From positions 2,418,001 through 2,482,000 of the forward strand of contig NC_134678.1 of NCBI RefSeq assembly GCF_024713945.1: a stretch of DNA of 64,000 nt, given 5' to 3'. Shown here piece after piece: positions 1-13,121 of the stretch. This DNA comes from Dermatophagoides farinae. Taxonomy: Eukaryota; Arthropoda; Arachnida; Sarcoptiformes; Pyroglyphidae. The translations under genes were made by a program, and so were the position numbers. Under the pieces are notes generated by a model. The model searched no databases. It was not told the DNA's origin and was given only the letters and a program-made list of their open reading frames with translations. Position 1 is the first letter of the stretch, and each line of letters begins with the position of its first letter.

Positions 1-3000
1 AACCAAACTGACCTATCAACCACCAAAGACTGGACGAGAATAATATACATATGAAAATACTGGCCACGAACCATGAAACAAATAAATTTCTATACAAAAA
101 AAAAAAAAAAACAAAAAAACAAACGCATGTAATTAAACACACACACACACATGCATACAATTTATATGCAAACATGTTCCAAAAGATAAGAATAAAAAAA
201 AGTACAACCATACATCTTGGGGTTAAATAATTCTGCATTTCAAATCTTGTTTACAACATGAATTTCTCTTTCTTTCTCACACACACACACACACACAAAC
301 AGTGATCGTTTATTGTTTTATTCTAATTCAAAGATTTTTCAAGTTTCAATGAATAATCTTGATGTACTTTCCAAAAATAAAATTTCAAGCATCACAATAA
401 TGTCTAATCTGATATCATTTAGTACGGTTATCACATTAACATTCAAAACAATTGAGACAAAAGGACAAAACATTTGTTTTGATGATGATTACAAATAGAA
501 AAATAAAATCCCCCTTAATAAAATTATTATGTGATAAGAGAATATCGTTACTAACACCCAAATGGTGAAATGAAGATAAAAACACTGATTATTATGAAAT
601 CTACAGACTATTTCTTTTTTCATAGTTTCATTCTCATTTTGTAACAAACAAAAACAAAATATTTCCAGTGCAAATCTCATCATCATCTACACATTGTTGG
701 CCTCAATATCATTATTATAGAATTTCGAAACATTCCATTTTATCACTTTTTTCTTTTTCTGGTTCATTTTAGTTTGGTTACACATTTCCAATGAAAAAAT
801 GATTTACACTGTGGCCCAACTAACGGTGATGATGATGATGATGATGATGATAACGACGAATGATAGATCGAGAATCATAATAGTTTTTGATGAAGAAATC
901 AAATTACATTTAAGCAGTAGTGGAAAAAAAAATAAAACAAACTTTGTTAAATTGAAGAAACGATAAAATAACAAACAAACAGAAGAAAAAAAAATTAAAC
1001 TTAAAGCCAAACAAAATGAAATTCTTTTATTTTGTTGTTGACTAGATGTTTGTTAACATGCTTCGTTTAAGAGAAAAAAAAATTGAAGAAAACGTTTATC
1101 CTGTGAAAGAATTTTTTCTCCACAAAATAATAATGATGATGATTCAATCAATCTATTCCATTTATGATACAAGTTGCTGTTTTAGTTAGTTGTCAATGTT
1201 GGATTTAGGATTTAATTCCGAAATCCGTATGCTCTACACACATTTTTTTTTGTTAGTTTGGTTTTTTTTTCTCTGGAACGACATTGTGTGTCTGTAGATT
1301 TTTGTTGAGAAAAAAAATGGCAAAAGATTTTCTTTTCTATTTTAAAATTGCATCAACATTGATTAATTAACTAAATATATGATGATATAAAAGTCTTTGG
1401 GAGAAAAATCATTCAAAGAGGATTTCTCTTTATTTTAAGGATAAATTCATTCAAAAGATGATGACGTGGAGTATATATATACACACACACACCCATCATC
1501 ATCATCATCATCATCAGTTTTCTCAAAGATCATTAAACAAAACAACAAAAACGAATAATAATGAGAATGATATAAAAATAGCGAAACAAATTACACAACA
1601 AAAGGATAAATTAAGAAATTTCAATACTTTTTCCAATTGAATTGTACATCATCATCATCATCAGGGAATGAATGAATCATAAGTTTTTTTTCTTGCTTTT
1701 TTTTATTCATACCAACAAACGCACTTGCTTGTTTTTTTTGCCATTCAGAATTGACTAAATTAAAACGAAATGAAAATGGAATAAATAAAAAAAAAAAATT
1801 TTTTTTTTGTTTCTTCATCATTCAAATAAGAGTAAAAAAGCATGTCTACCGTCTTTATAATATTTGTTGGAATAAATATAAGAAAAATTTAATTTGATAT
1901 TGGCATGGTTTTATTGTTGTTGTCGAATTTATTTATTTATTTATAGTGGAAATCCATCAACACACAATCGGAAAAAAATGATTCTGTTCATGGATGGTGA
2001 TAAAAACAATGACGATCAGTAAAGAGAAAAAAACTTTTCGTTAGAATTCCTTCATATAAAGAACTCATCCCTCTTTATTTCTCACCATCATCCAAATAGG
2101 CGTAGAAAATGATGACAACAAAATTGATGGGAAATAAAAATTCCAGAAACAAAAAAAAAAGCATCACACAAGTGACCGTAACAATATTGAAATCATCGCT
2201 ATTTTCAACGGTAAATAAATGAAAAGAGAAAAATGATTTGTTAACGGTCATTTTTATTTGATCATAGAAAAAAAATATTTGAAAATTGAAAAAAAATAAT
2301 AACGATGAACCCATTGAAATAATATTAATCAGAAAAAAAACAGACTCACAAACAAAATGGCCCAAAAAAAGCGAGAGCAAGAGAGAAAAAAGAATGTTTT
2401 GTTCCGATTCATCAATGCAGAAAAAAATTTTGATTTGAAAAAAAACGATAATGATTGTTACAAGTGAATAAAAATTCAATTCAATTCAATTCAAGAGAGA
2501 CGGTTGTTTGATTTATTTCGATTTTTTGGATTTTAGTGGTATACTCTCGCTATGTTGAATCAAATGATATTTGTTTCAATGCAGCAGCAGCAACAACAAC
2601 AACAACAGAATTGAAATCTTTTTATGAAATCTATGGTATTTTTTTCCCAGTTTTTGATTGCCTCTAGTAATAGTTGCTAACGTAATGACGGTAAATTCAG
2701 TGTTATTATATTATATGGATTGTATTTTTATATTTAGAACATTTTATGCACACAAAAAACTCATTTATAATCAATTAGCTTGTAACAAAATTTGTAGCAA
2801 TCATCATCGTATATATATATGTAAAGAGCACACACAATCCAGACCACTATCACCACCAATAATAATAATAATAATAATCGATTAGAGTAATGTTCGTTTC
2901 TTTCGACAACCTAGGCAACTAAATTCAATTGAAGGATAACAAATAAAAAATGAGAGAGAAGGAATTCTGTATTCAACATAATATAATATATTTAATTTTG

Positions 3001-3165
3001 TCGTTTCATCACCATATACTAACTGATGATTGTATATAATTTACTATTTGCATTCGAATTTTTTTTTTTTTTTCTGAATGAAAACTACAATGCATAACAT
3101 GAGATATCTATTTCGATAAAATCTAAAGATAATAAAAGAACAAAAATCTCTAAAAATCAACTAAC
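1..3165. other. Repeat-rich stretch, probably 3' intron of the receptor gene
   Basis: I see no convincing coding exon on either strand. The stretch holds AC-dinucleotide runs near 136-150 and 279-297, a GAT run at 828-851, CAG/CAA triplets near 2580-2610 and many A or T homopolymers. It lies downstream of the last visible receptor exon on the minus strand, so it is probably intron. I looked for a TM6/TM7 exon (W-x-P and NPxxY on the minus strand) and did not find one. Confidence 0.5.
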
Positions 3166-5332
3166 CTTGAATATTCTCCAATATAATAATAGAATGAACA
3201 ATAATGGTAGATAAAAACTGGCGCATGTTGCAAATATTTGATAGGTAACATCTTGCGATATAAGGCACTGTTTGTGCTTGATACGGTGATGAAATTCTTG
3301 ATCACGCCAACCAAGTATCGGTGCAACTGATATGATTAATGAGACAAACCAAATTAAAAATATCATTACACCAATACGACGACCATTACGACGTTGATGA
3401 ATATAATCGACATTGGTAACAGCCCAATAACGATCCTATTAAAAATATGAATATTGAAAAGATTTGTTAAATTAATTTTTTTTCCAAAAGAAAGAAATAA
3501 AATAAACAAAACCAATGGTTATGGTTGAATTTGATTGATTCAATTGTTTTTTCATATATATATGTAACATATAATTTTATATATTACATATAAAACATTA
3601 AAATCATCAATCTTTAAATGTAAATGTTTCATTTTTTTTTTGCTAACAATGATGATGATAAGTTTGAACAAGAAATACGTAAACAGATGATTATGAATTT
3701 AATCCAATGTGTGGTTTAAATAGACAAACAAACACACACACACACACATGTTTTTTTCCATAAGATTTATTACATACTTTTTTTTGTCATTATCAACAAA
3801 ACAAAATGTATGTATATTCAGGAGAAAAAGAATTCTTATCTTATTTTTCATGCATTCAAACTTTGAGACAATATACGATTGATGCATGATGTGAATCAAT
3901 CAAATTACGTATACACGACGTTTTGAACCAATGATTCATTTTGTTAACATCATTTTTTTTTACATGAAAAAATGACAAAAAAAACACAAGAGTATATTCT
4001 TCCATTCACTAACCCTAAATCGTCTAGAATTTTTTTTTTGCAGACGTTCAATTCATAGGTTTTTTTCAATGTTTATCAAGATTTTAGCAAAAAAAAAAAA
4101 AAAAAAAAAACTATATTTGATCGTTGGAAGTGAATTGGTATTTTTAAATCTATTAACTGGTTCTTGATGATGATGATGATGATGATAATTTTAAATTATT
4201 CACATCATCATTGATCATCATTGTAAGGTCAAAATGTTGGCATAGAACCAATGTGGCAATATGGAATGAAGAACATTTGATTTCTTTTTTTTTCGATCCA
4301 GAATGAATGATTTCTTTTTTTCGAGAAATATGTGTGTGTGTGTGTTGGTATATTCACGTTTGAATCGTTGTTGATATTTGTTGATTTAAGCAGATTTTCT
4401 TTTTTTTTTGCTTATTAGTTGCCCTTATATTATTTGGGTAACTGTTTTTTTTCTTCATTTTGATTGTTCTCTAATATACTGGATATGTGGGTGATTGTAT
4501 ACAGAAATAATATTTTGTTTATATATATAAAAAAATAACATACCAATGCAATGGCAAGTAAATGTAGAATAGAAGCTGTACAACAAAGTACATCGGCAAC
4601 TGTCCATAAATCGCATAGATTTGCACCAAGTGTCCATTTACCGGTGACAACAATGATGGCACCAAATGGCATTACTAAACAAGCAACCATCAGATCAGCA
4701 AATGCTAATGAAAATACCAGATAATTGCCAACTGAACGTAAATGTCGTTCACATAGAATAGCCGCTATCACCAATAGATTTCCTATCACAGTGGCTAAAA
4801 TGACTAAAGCCAAAATGATGGCAATTATAAAATGGCCCAGATATAATTTGTCAACAAGTGTTGTTGAATCACCATCAACAATATGGCTATCGCCAACATC
4901 ATTATCTATATTATCAAATATATTGTTAGTGTTGTTAGATGTATCACTAGTTTCGAAAAAATCTGATAATCTATCATTTTCGGCAACATTATAATCATAT
5001 CCACTATCGGACATTTGAGCGAAAAAATTAGACAAAAATTTCGTCGTTGAATTTGATAATGATTGATATTGTTGATGTTGTTGTTGTTGTTGTTGCAACG
5101 TTTCACGAAAATATGCGGCTGTTGGCATTGTTTCGACAAATAGGCGATCATTATTTTCAAAATGATGATGATGATTATTATTATTATTATTATTATCAAC
5201 AAAAATTGTGGCCAGTGTTGACGTTTTTGAGGACGAATTATTTTGTTGCTCATTATTCAGAATGCTAGCATTTCGTAAAAAATTTATCAATAAATTTTGA
5301 GCCAAAATGTCAAAATTGGACGATAGCGACAT
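3166..5332 (-). CDS. 5-HT1: 5-HT1-type serotonin receptor, 5' two exons (partial)
   Basis: Class A amine GPCR, a plasma-membrane receptor that in this subfamily normally couples to Gi. Exon 1 is 4544-5332 (263 residues). It has a long extracellular N-terminus with poly-Asn, poly-His and poly-Gln runs, then TM1 (GNLLVIAAIL), TM2 (LAFADLMVACLVMPFG) and TM3 (DVLCCTASILHLLAIAL). Exon 2 is 3166-3435 (90 residues) and opens with DRYWAVTNVDYIHQRR, followed by TM4 and TM5 (CLISQDVTYQIFATCASFY). The junction is phase 0, with donor GTATGT and acceptor AG at 3436-3437. The exon 2 donor at 3163-3165 (GTTAGT) shows that more exons follow. The start at 5332 is the first in-frame ATG after an upstream stop. 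The TM3-TM5 wording matches insect 5-HT1A/1B more closely than 5-HT7 or octopamine receptors; this is from memory. ICL3, TM6 and TM7 are missing from the window. Confidence 0.88.
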
Positions 5333-6954
5333 GGCTTGTAACTCGATATCGATGTCCACACATATATTGAGCTTCTTTTTCTATATTCCACAATTATTCG
5401 TGTATGACTTTCTATTCTTATAATACTTTATTATGATGATTTGAAATTAAACAAAATTTTTTCTGATAATAATGCTGATTTTTGTATGTTGGACATTTTT
5501 CACGGAAAAAAAATATATGAATATTGTTCATTTTACAAATTTCTATTATTTACATTTGATATTCAATTCAATGAAATAAATTGAGTTGATCAATAAATTA
5601 TTTGCAATACCCATTCAACAATAATCACTGGATCGAACATGATATTCACAACCCAAAAGGCTTACAAAATTTCAATAATGGATAAAAAAAAAATTTTAGA
5701 TTTTTTTTTTGCTTGTGTCAAATCGATATTTTGTTTTCATTATCTTGTTTCAGGAACTTTTCTATATTGATTCGATGATGATAGAACCATTTTTTTCATG
5801 GTAATAATGACGAAGAAAAAAAAATCAAAACAACTTATTAAAAAAAAATAAACCAGTTTCACAGAATATCGACTCATGTGACAGAATAGCAGGCAAACAT
5901 ACAATAAGCACGCATAAAAACATTTGTTTGAATAATAATCATTATCATAATATTGCATTTCGTATGTCATTTTGAAAATTATTGTCCATCGATTAATTTC
6001 GATCGATTGGCTGACATTTTACGTTATTGAATAAAAAAAATACCACAAAGAAAATGTTTTGTTATTTGGAGAATATGAATGAAGATTGGCGCCTAGAATA
6101 AAACTTATTTTAGTTCAAATTATGTATCAAACATTGTTTAAAAATACTCAGTTTGAGATCATGTATGGTACATGTGTGTGTGTGTGTGTGTGTCAGGATT
6201 CACTACCAGAATAAAAAAAAACCGTGAATAAAAAGAGGCAAATGTTGAATTTTTTTTAGGACGTCTTTCATGTCGAAAAACTGACGACAAAATGAAATCA
6301 TAGTATTCATTCCAAAACGTTATGTTGGTTAGTTGATTGTCGGTGCGCGCAACCAATATTCTGATTTTGAACCATAATTTGATAGCAAAAATGGTGTTGG
6401 TATTGGTGGTGGTGGTGGTATTCGGAAATAGAGTTTATGTTTGGCATTGGTGGCCGTCGATTATGGTCGTGCGCAAACCGCTGTCATTTCTATCATCATC
6501 ATCATGGCATCATTCTTATCAATGATGATCCGATGATGATGATGATGATGATGACTACCATCATAGCCCATATATATCAGCCATTATCATAAATTCGATT
6601 CGATTCGATTCTTCATGATGTTTTTTTTAAGTGTTTATATATACGAATAAATGTGTACATGAATGAAGTTTTTTTTTCAATTTTATTCAATATTATTATT
6701 AATGATGATTTTCAAGTGTATTCCACATTGATATATACTAAAAATAAAAAGAATCTAGAAGATAAAGATGAGAGAAAAAAAAGAATAATATTAACGATAA
6801 TAGAAAACAAACATCAAATCGAATAAGATAGAGAGATGGTGAAAAATAAAAAAAATAAAGAATAATAATAAAAAAAAATTTCGATCATTCTAATGATAAG
6901 CAATTGAAAATTGGCAAATGATTATGCTATTATTATATGATTTTCATCCGTTTT

Positions 6955-6979
6955 TGTGTGTGTGTGTGTGTGTGTGTGT
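6955..6979. repeat. (GT)n microsatellite
   Basis: Uninterrupted GT dinucleotide run. Similar runs lie at 6173-6193 (GT), 8041-8063 (AC) and 19209-19228 (AC). Confidence 0.9.
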
Positions 6980-9900
6980 AAAAATATATAATGTATATTC
7001 TCATATCATCAGTAAATAGATTTTTTTTCTTTGTTCATCACATACAGATTCGAATGAAAAAAAAACGATTGATAATGCAAAATATTTTTTTTTGTCGAAA
7101 TGGTCAACAAACAAATGGCCAAATTCTTTGTTTTATTCCGCTATATATATTATGAAAATAAAACGGTAAATATTCGAACAACAACAAATGGGCGGATTGT
7201 CTGATTTTTTTTGTGTGTGTGTTGAAGTATGTAATTGATTGCTGTTTTTTTTCATGGTTAGAAATAATGTTTCCTATCGTTATATTTCGACAAAAACATT
7301 TTTCTCCACTCACAAATATTCTATTTACTGTTTTTTTTTTGACTGAATCTGAATCTTCCTATTTCAAAACAAAAATTCAAATTTTGATTCAATTTTACAT
7401 TTTATTTTATTATTGCTATTATCACCATATCAGCTAATGGAACTATCTTATGATGATGATGAGTAGAATAAAGAATTTTTTTATCCAAACGATTTTAGAT
7501 CATAAAAAATTTAGTTAGCCATCAAATAAATTTGCAACTTGTTGCTCATTTATTATACATCATTTTGACTCTTTAGTAGTAGAAGAATCGAATGTCAATA
7601 ATTGAAATATTCACAAATTATATGGAATGATTGATGATTACTGATTCTGTACTTTTTTTTCCCATTTACTCTTTCAATGTATGTTTGTGTTGTGTGTATT
7701 TGCTTCGGGTAAATGAAAAACTTTAATATTTCAATACAAATCCAACCATTGACCGACCGACAACATATATTAAATCAATGAACGTTTTCAATGAAAACTT
7801 ATTAAATATTTTCGGGTTGTACTATTGGATATATTCAATTACATTATTCGTTTCTCTTTTTTTTTCTCTTCCTGTTTGATGCTTGAATAATGATGAATCA
7901 GTATAGTTAGCATTGGTATTATAGTCATCTTAAGATGGAAAATGAAAGAAATTATTATTATCAACTTTATTATTGATTTCAATGAAATGGAAAATTGACT
8001 TTTTACATAGTAAAGGTTTCCTTTTCATTTGCAGATGAATACACACACACACACACACACACATTGACTTACCGTTTGGTTATGCAATAATATATATGGT
8101 TTCCGATCAGTTTCCTTTTTTTTTGATACCAAAATTTGTATCAATACACATTAATGTACAATATCTATATATACAGATGATGTCAAAATTAAGATTTTCA
8201 TTTATAATAAATATATAAGAAACAAAAAAAAAATAAAAAGAGAAAATTCGAAATCACTTACATATATATACAATACAGCTATAGCTGTATAGTTGAATGG
8301 CCAAATGTTTTTATTTTTAGTTTCTTTTTTTTTCTATTACACAAAGCGTTGTTTACTTTTACCACACATCTTTTTTTGTTTTGTTTTGTTCACACATATA
8401 TAAAATTACAAGTGAGATATGTGTAAGATCATTACCATCATTTTAATCTTGACACACACAAACACAATGAAACAACCTTGATTATAAAAGTAAGTATATA
8501 CAAACATTGAGAAACAATCACCATTGTTGGTGATGATGATAATAATAATAATAATAATGACAGGCAAGATTCTTTCATTTAAAAAGATAACTAAACATGA
8601 TAAAGAATAATAGATAATTTTTCTTCTTATAATTTCTGTTGTGGTGTAACAAAAAAAAAAAAAAAAAAAATCTGAAAAACACTATGTGCATAAAGCATTG
8701 AAAGACTAATGACTCGAGTTGTCATTTATATATCATCATCATCATATATACTCGGTAAATAACGATATCTATTAACAAACACGAATTGGTGGGTGGATAA
8801 AAAAAAAAAACAGAATATAAATTATACTATCGACCAAACAATTTTCTTACATAAATATAATAGTGATGATGATGATGATGAGCAAGAATAGAAAAGAAAA
8901 GTAATAAAAAACAGAACAGTAATAAAGAATAAAATAAAATAAAAAAATAACTACATACAGATGGCACTGTGTGTATGATGATGTTTTTTTTGTGTTATGA
9001 TCATCATCATATACAATGTGTATAAACGTAATGTGTCTGTGTGTGTATGTTTATAATGATTGTTTTTTTTTTCTTCTTCGAAACGGATAATCCGAAATGA
9101 TAATGATATGGTTTTTTTTTGTGAAATAAAGAAGAAGAAAAAAAAAATTCAAAAGTATCATTTCCACTCCATGATGATCATTATGAAATAATCGAGAAAA
9201 AAAAATCATTGAGTTTATGAAATTAAAATCCATGATGATGATGATCATTTCATTTTAAGTATAAATTGTTGTTTCTTTGTTTTTCTTGTTCATGCTGATG
9301 TCATCAGAATTTTTTTTTTCTGATCACAATGAGACCCCAATAATAGTAGTGTAGTTGATAATTGGTTTATAATCTTTTCCGCCGTATGTTGAATAATTGA
9401 AATTAGAATATTCGTTATATATATATCGATCATTTATAGCCATAATAAATTCTTATTTATCAGCGAAAAATTTTTTTTTTTTTTTAAAAACATCAACAAT
9501 TTATATATTTCATGTTTGACAAAAATCGAACTTAATGATCTGTCCAAACATATTGTTTTTCTTATTCTATCACCAAAAAAATAATAAATGCGATCATTTG
9601 TAACAATAAAATGATGGATGGAAACAACAACAAAAACTAAAACTGAAAAAAATATTGATAATAATCATTAAAAAAAGAGTCGAATTTTTTTTTCACAAAT
9701 TGTTATTTCATAGGAATTTCAATCGTTTCTCGTTTCTCTTTTATTTTTCAAAATTATTTGATTTTGTTGGTGTTTAAAAAAAAAATGAAATGTAATTCTA
9801 CTTGGTATTTGTCCATTCTTGGAACAGTACACATTTGCATTTATTGCATTTTTTCATTCGAAAAAAAACACTAATGGTTACCCCAAAAGAAACTTTTTAA

Positions 9901-12900
9901 TGTCAATGTTTGTGTTATTGATTTTACAATCTTCATGTGTCAGATTATCATCACATACATAATCACCATCAAATATTTAGCAATTCAGATACCTTTTGGG
10001 ATAGCAAAAAAAAAAAAAAAAAAAAAAAAAATTCATGAAAATAGATTCAAAAAAAAAAAAAAAAATTGATTCAAAACTAAAAATTTCATTTTCCTTTTCA
10101 AATGTGCAATGAATTTCAATTTCAATTTAGGAAAAAAAAAATTTTTTTTTGACCAAACAAAGTTTGTATGGGACTTGATTTTTTTTTTTTGCTTGACTCC
10201 ATCTTTGTTTATTATTTTTTCATGGCAATGCTGAAACCTTTCCATTCTATTAAAGTAAATTCCTTTTTTTCACTGTAATAATGTGGGAAATGCTTGTGTG
10301 TGTGGGAGATTGCAAAACAAGAAAAGTAAAGTCATTTTTTTTTTTTTTTTGGTTCATTCCTTCCGTCTTCCTACGGAATGAAATAAGAAAATTTGATTTT
10401 TTTATGGCCATGAAAGCAAAAAAGTAATCAGAAATCATTAATTATTCAAATTTCACTTTATTTTCACACTCTTGTGGCTCTATAACAGTCAACGACAACA
10501 AACAAACTTTTGGATAATTTTAAATTTCTTCGTTTTTTTTATATATAGATGACGAAAAAAAAGTTGATTTACAAATTATTTTGAAATTAAAAGAAAAAAA
10601 ATTTCATGTAGAAAATAAAATTGTTGTCGTTTGGATTTTACATTATTTTCATTTTTTCGAAAACTTTGTGAAAAATTCAGTCTTTTGTTTTCATTCTCTA
10701 GGAAATCAGTGACGAAAAAAAATGTCGGGCAGTGAAAAAATTTATCAAAGCAATGATGAAATTGTTGAATTTCATTAATCACAAATGAAAAACAAAAAAA
10801 AAATTGAAGACAAAATTCATTCCTCCCACTAAAACATTCCCATTCCACTCAATCAATCTATTTAATCTTGGAGCGCCGTTCCAACAAATTTTTTTTTCTT
10901 TTTTCTTTGTTTTCACCAAAGATTAATAGTTCTTTTCTCTCTATTTTGAGTATAGAACAGAAAAAAATTTGATGGCTATTTTTTTTGTCCGAAAAATTGC
11001 ATTAAAACTTCAAGTGTCATAATTACGGTTCATCATCATCATCATCATACCCTTTAATTTTACATGATGATATATTTGTCTGTACAGTAATAAACATGAG
11101 ATCATTTCATTTTTGATATTTAAACAGCCAAAAATAAATGAAATAAAATTGGTGTGACAAAAAAAAAAAACAAACGAAATGACCAGAGAAAAAAAACAAT
11201 AAATGACGTACAAAAGCATTTATAACGAGAATTTATTCAAAACACACACAAACACGAATGTGAAATATAAATTTTATTTTTTCAAATTACAGCTGATAGA
11301 CAAAAAAAAATTGTTTTATATGTCATTTACAAACATGCTTGTGATTTATCATCATCATCATCACAAAATATTATATCCTAGAAAAAAAAAACAATTCGGG
11401 AAAAAAAGGAGAGAAAAATAAAGATTAATCATTTGATTTTCTGGACCACCAACCAATATGTACATATGATTTGTTGACAATTTTTGTTCCATTTTTTAAA
11501 TGGTAATTGTGATGATCACTAATGACAAACAATAAATTTGTAAATTATTTTGCCAAATGACCATCTTTTTCTTGTTGTTTTTTCATGAAGAAAAATTTCA
11601 AAAATTCAATCTTAAATCCTGTATATAATTCATATGCATGTGTACAAAACAAAACAATCAATTTGGTGGAGCAAAATTCATTTTCGATTATAAAATGATA
11701 TATACATGTATAATCATTTGTTGTCATTTGTGATATTGAAGATTTTTGATGATATGTGATCGAATTGAATAAAATAGAAAAAAAGTGCTATCAACTGAAA
11801 ATTCAATTTATGGATAGTGGATAGTGAATTATGGATAAAAGTTTGGAATTGAATTTCAAATCAGTAGAGTTCCTTTCTCACATATACGCTATATATGCTA
11901 TGTGATGATGATGAAAAACTGTATAAATGCTTGAATTTATTTATATATTTTTTTTTCGCACTCAAATTCGATTGAATGGACATTGAATCGTTTCGTTTTG
12001 TTGTTCATTTGTGAACATTCAAAACATATTGACAATATGACAACCCATCCATCAAATAATTTTCCTCTTTCTTTCTTTCTTTTTTTTTTGGATGCTACTC
12101 TTTTTATAAATTCCAGAAATAAATATTCGATATTTGATCGTTTGATCGATTTTTTTTTTGATGGCCTTTCAAAGTGCAAATCGTGAGCCGTATTAAAATC
12201 CTGCATGTTTATGTGTGTGAGTTATCTTCTTTTTTTCTATGGATTTTTTTGTCATTCTTTCTCGCTCTCTCTTTCTATCTCTCTGGATGGTTGATCGGAC
12301 CTCATTCGTCAATTCTATTTAGTTTTTACAAGAGAATTTGGTGACAATTTTTTTTTTCAAAACATTCTTGCTTTTGTGAATGCTCACATAATGCATCATT
12401 TTTTCAAAATCATCATCATCATCATCATCATCTGGATATGACATTTTTTTCTGGTAGCTTTATTCTTGTCAAATTCTGTTTTTTTTTTCTTTACGTTAGT
12501 TTGTTAATATATGGTAGTTTCTCAAGTCATGTTTTTTTTCTTGCTCATTTATATTCCAATAGATAGATGAGCAATACATTTGAGAAAAAAAAATGTAAAT
12601 CAAACAAATTCGGATTAACTAAGTCAATATTTTTGAATTGATAAGCAGAAAAATTTTCAATCATTTTAAATGAAATAGATAAATATATTCGTGTTATCTT
12701 TATAGATCAATTTTTAACAGCTGATTTTCAATGATAATTGTCATTGTTTTTTTCTCCTACCATATCTAATACAATTTTTTTTCTAGTTTAAATATTTATT
12801 CATTTGATCTTTTCACCAATCTAATGATGTACGACCAAATCTTTTGTTGTTTGTTGGCTATATTTTTTCTACCAAAAACAAAACTCAAAATGTTCAAACA

Positions 12901-13086
12901 TTAGAATACGAGATTCATTATTATTCAGTGGATGAAAAAAAAAGTTAACTTTCGATTCCATATATATGTATACGAAATAATTATTCGCCGAGAAAAAAAG
13001 AATGTAGAATTTTTTTTTTGCCCAGAAATAAAGAATTCTATTGGGAATGATGTTGATGATGATGATGATGCAACATCTGATTATGA

Positions 13087-13089
<3 letters not shown>

Positions 13090-13120
<31 letters not shown>
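13090..13120. repeat. (GT)n microsatellite
   Basis: The longest uninterrupted GT run in the window, about 15 units. Confidence 0.9.

Positions 13121-13121
<1 letters not shown>

Noticed and set aside
2075-2479. 134-codon open frame on the minus strand
   Set aside because: Almost wholly Phe/Ile/Leu from poly-T and poly-A tracts, with no domain or plausible membrane topology; I treat it as chance.
5333-5359. Receptor start extended upstream to 5359
   Set aside because: The upstream codon is GTG, not ATG. The first true in-frame ATG is at 5330-5332.
10576-10848. 90-codon frame on the minus strand
   Set aside because: Phe/Asn/Lys-rich, no domain and no splice-consistent partner; compatible with chance in AT-rich DNA.
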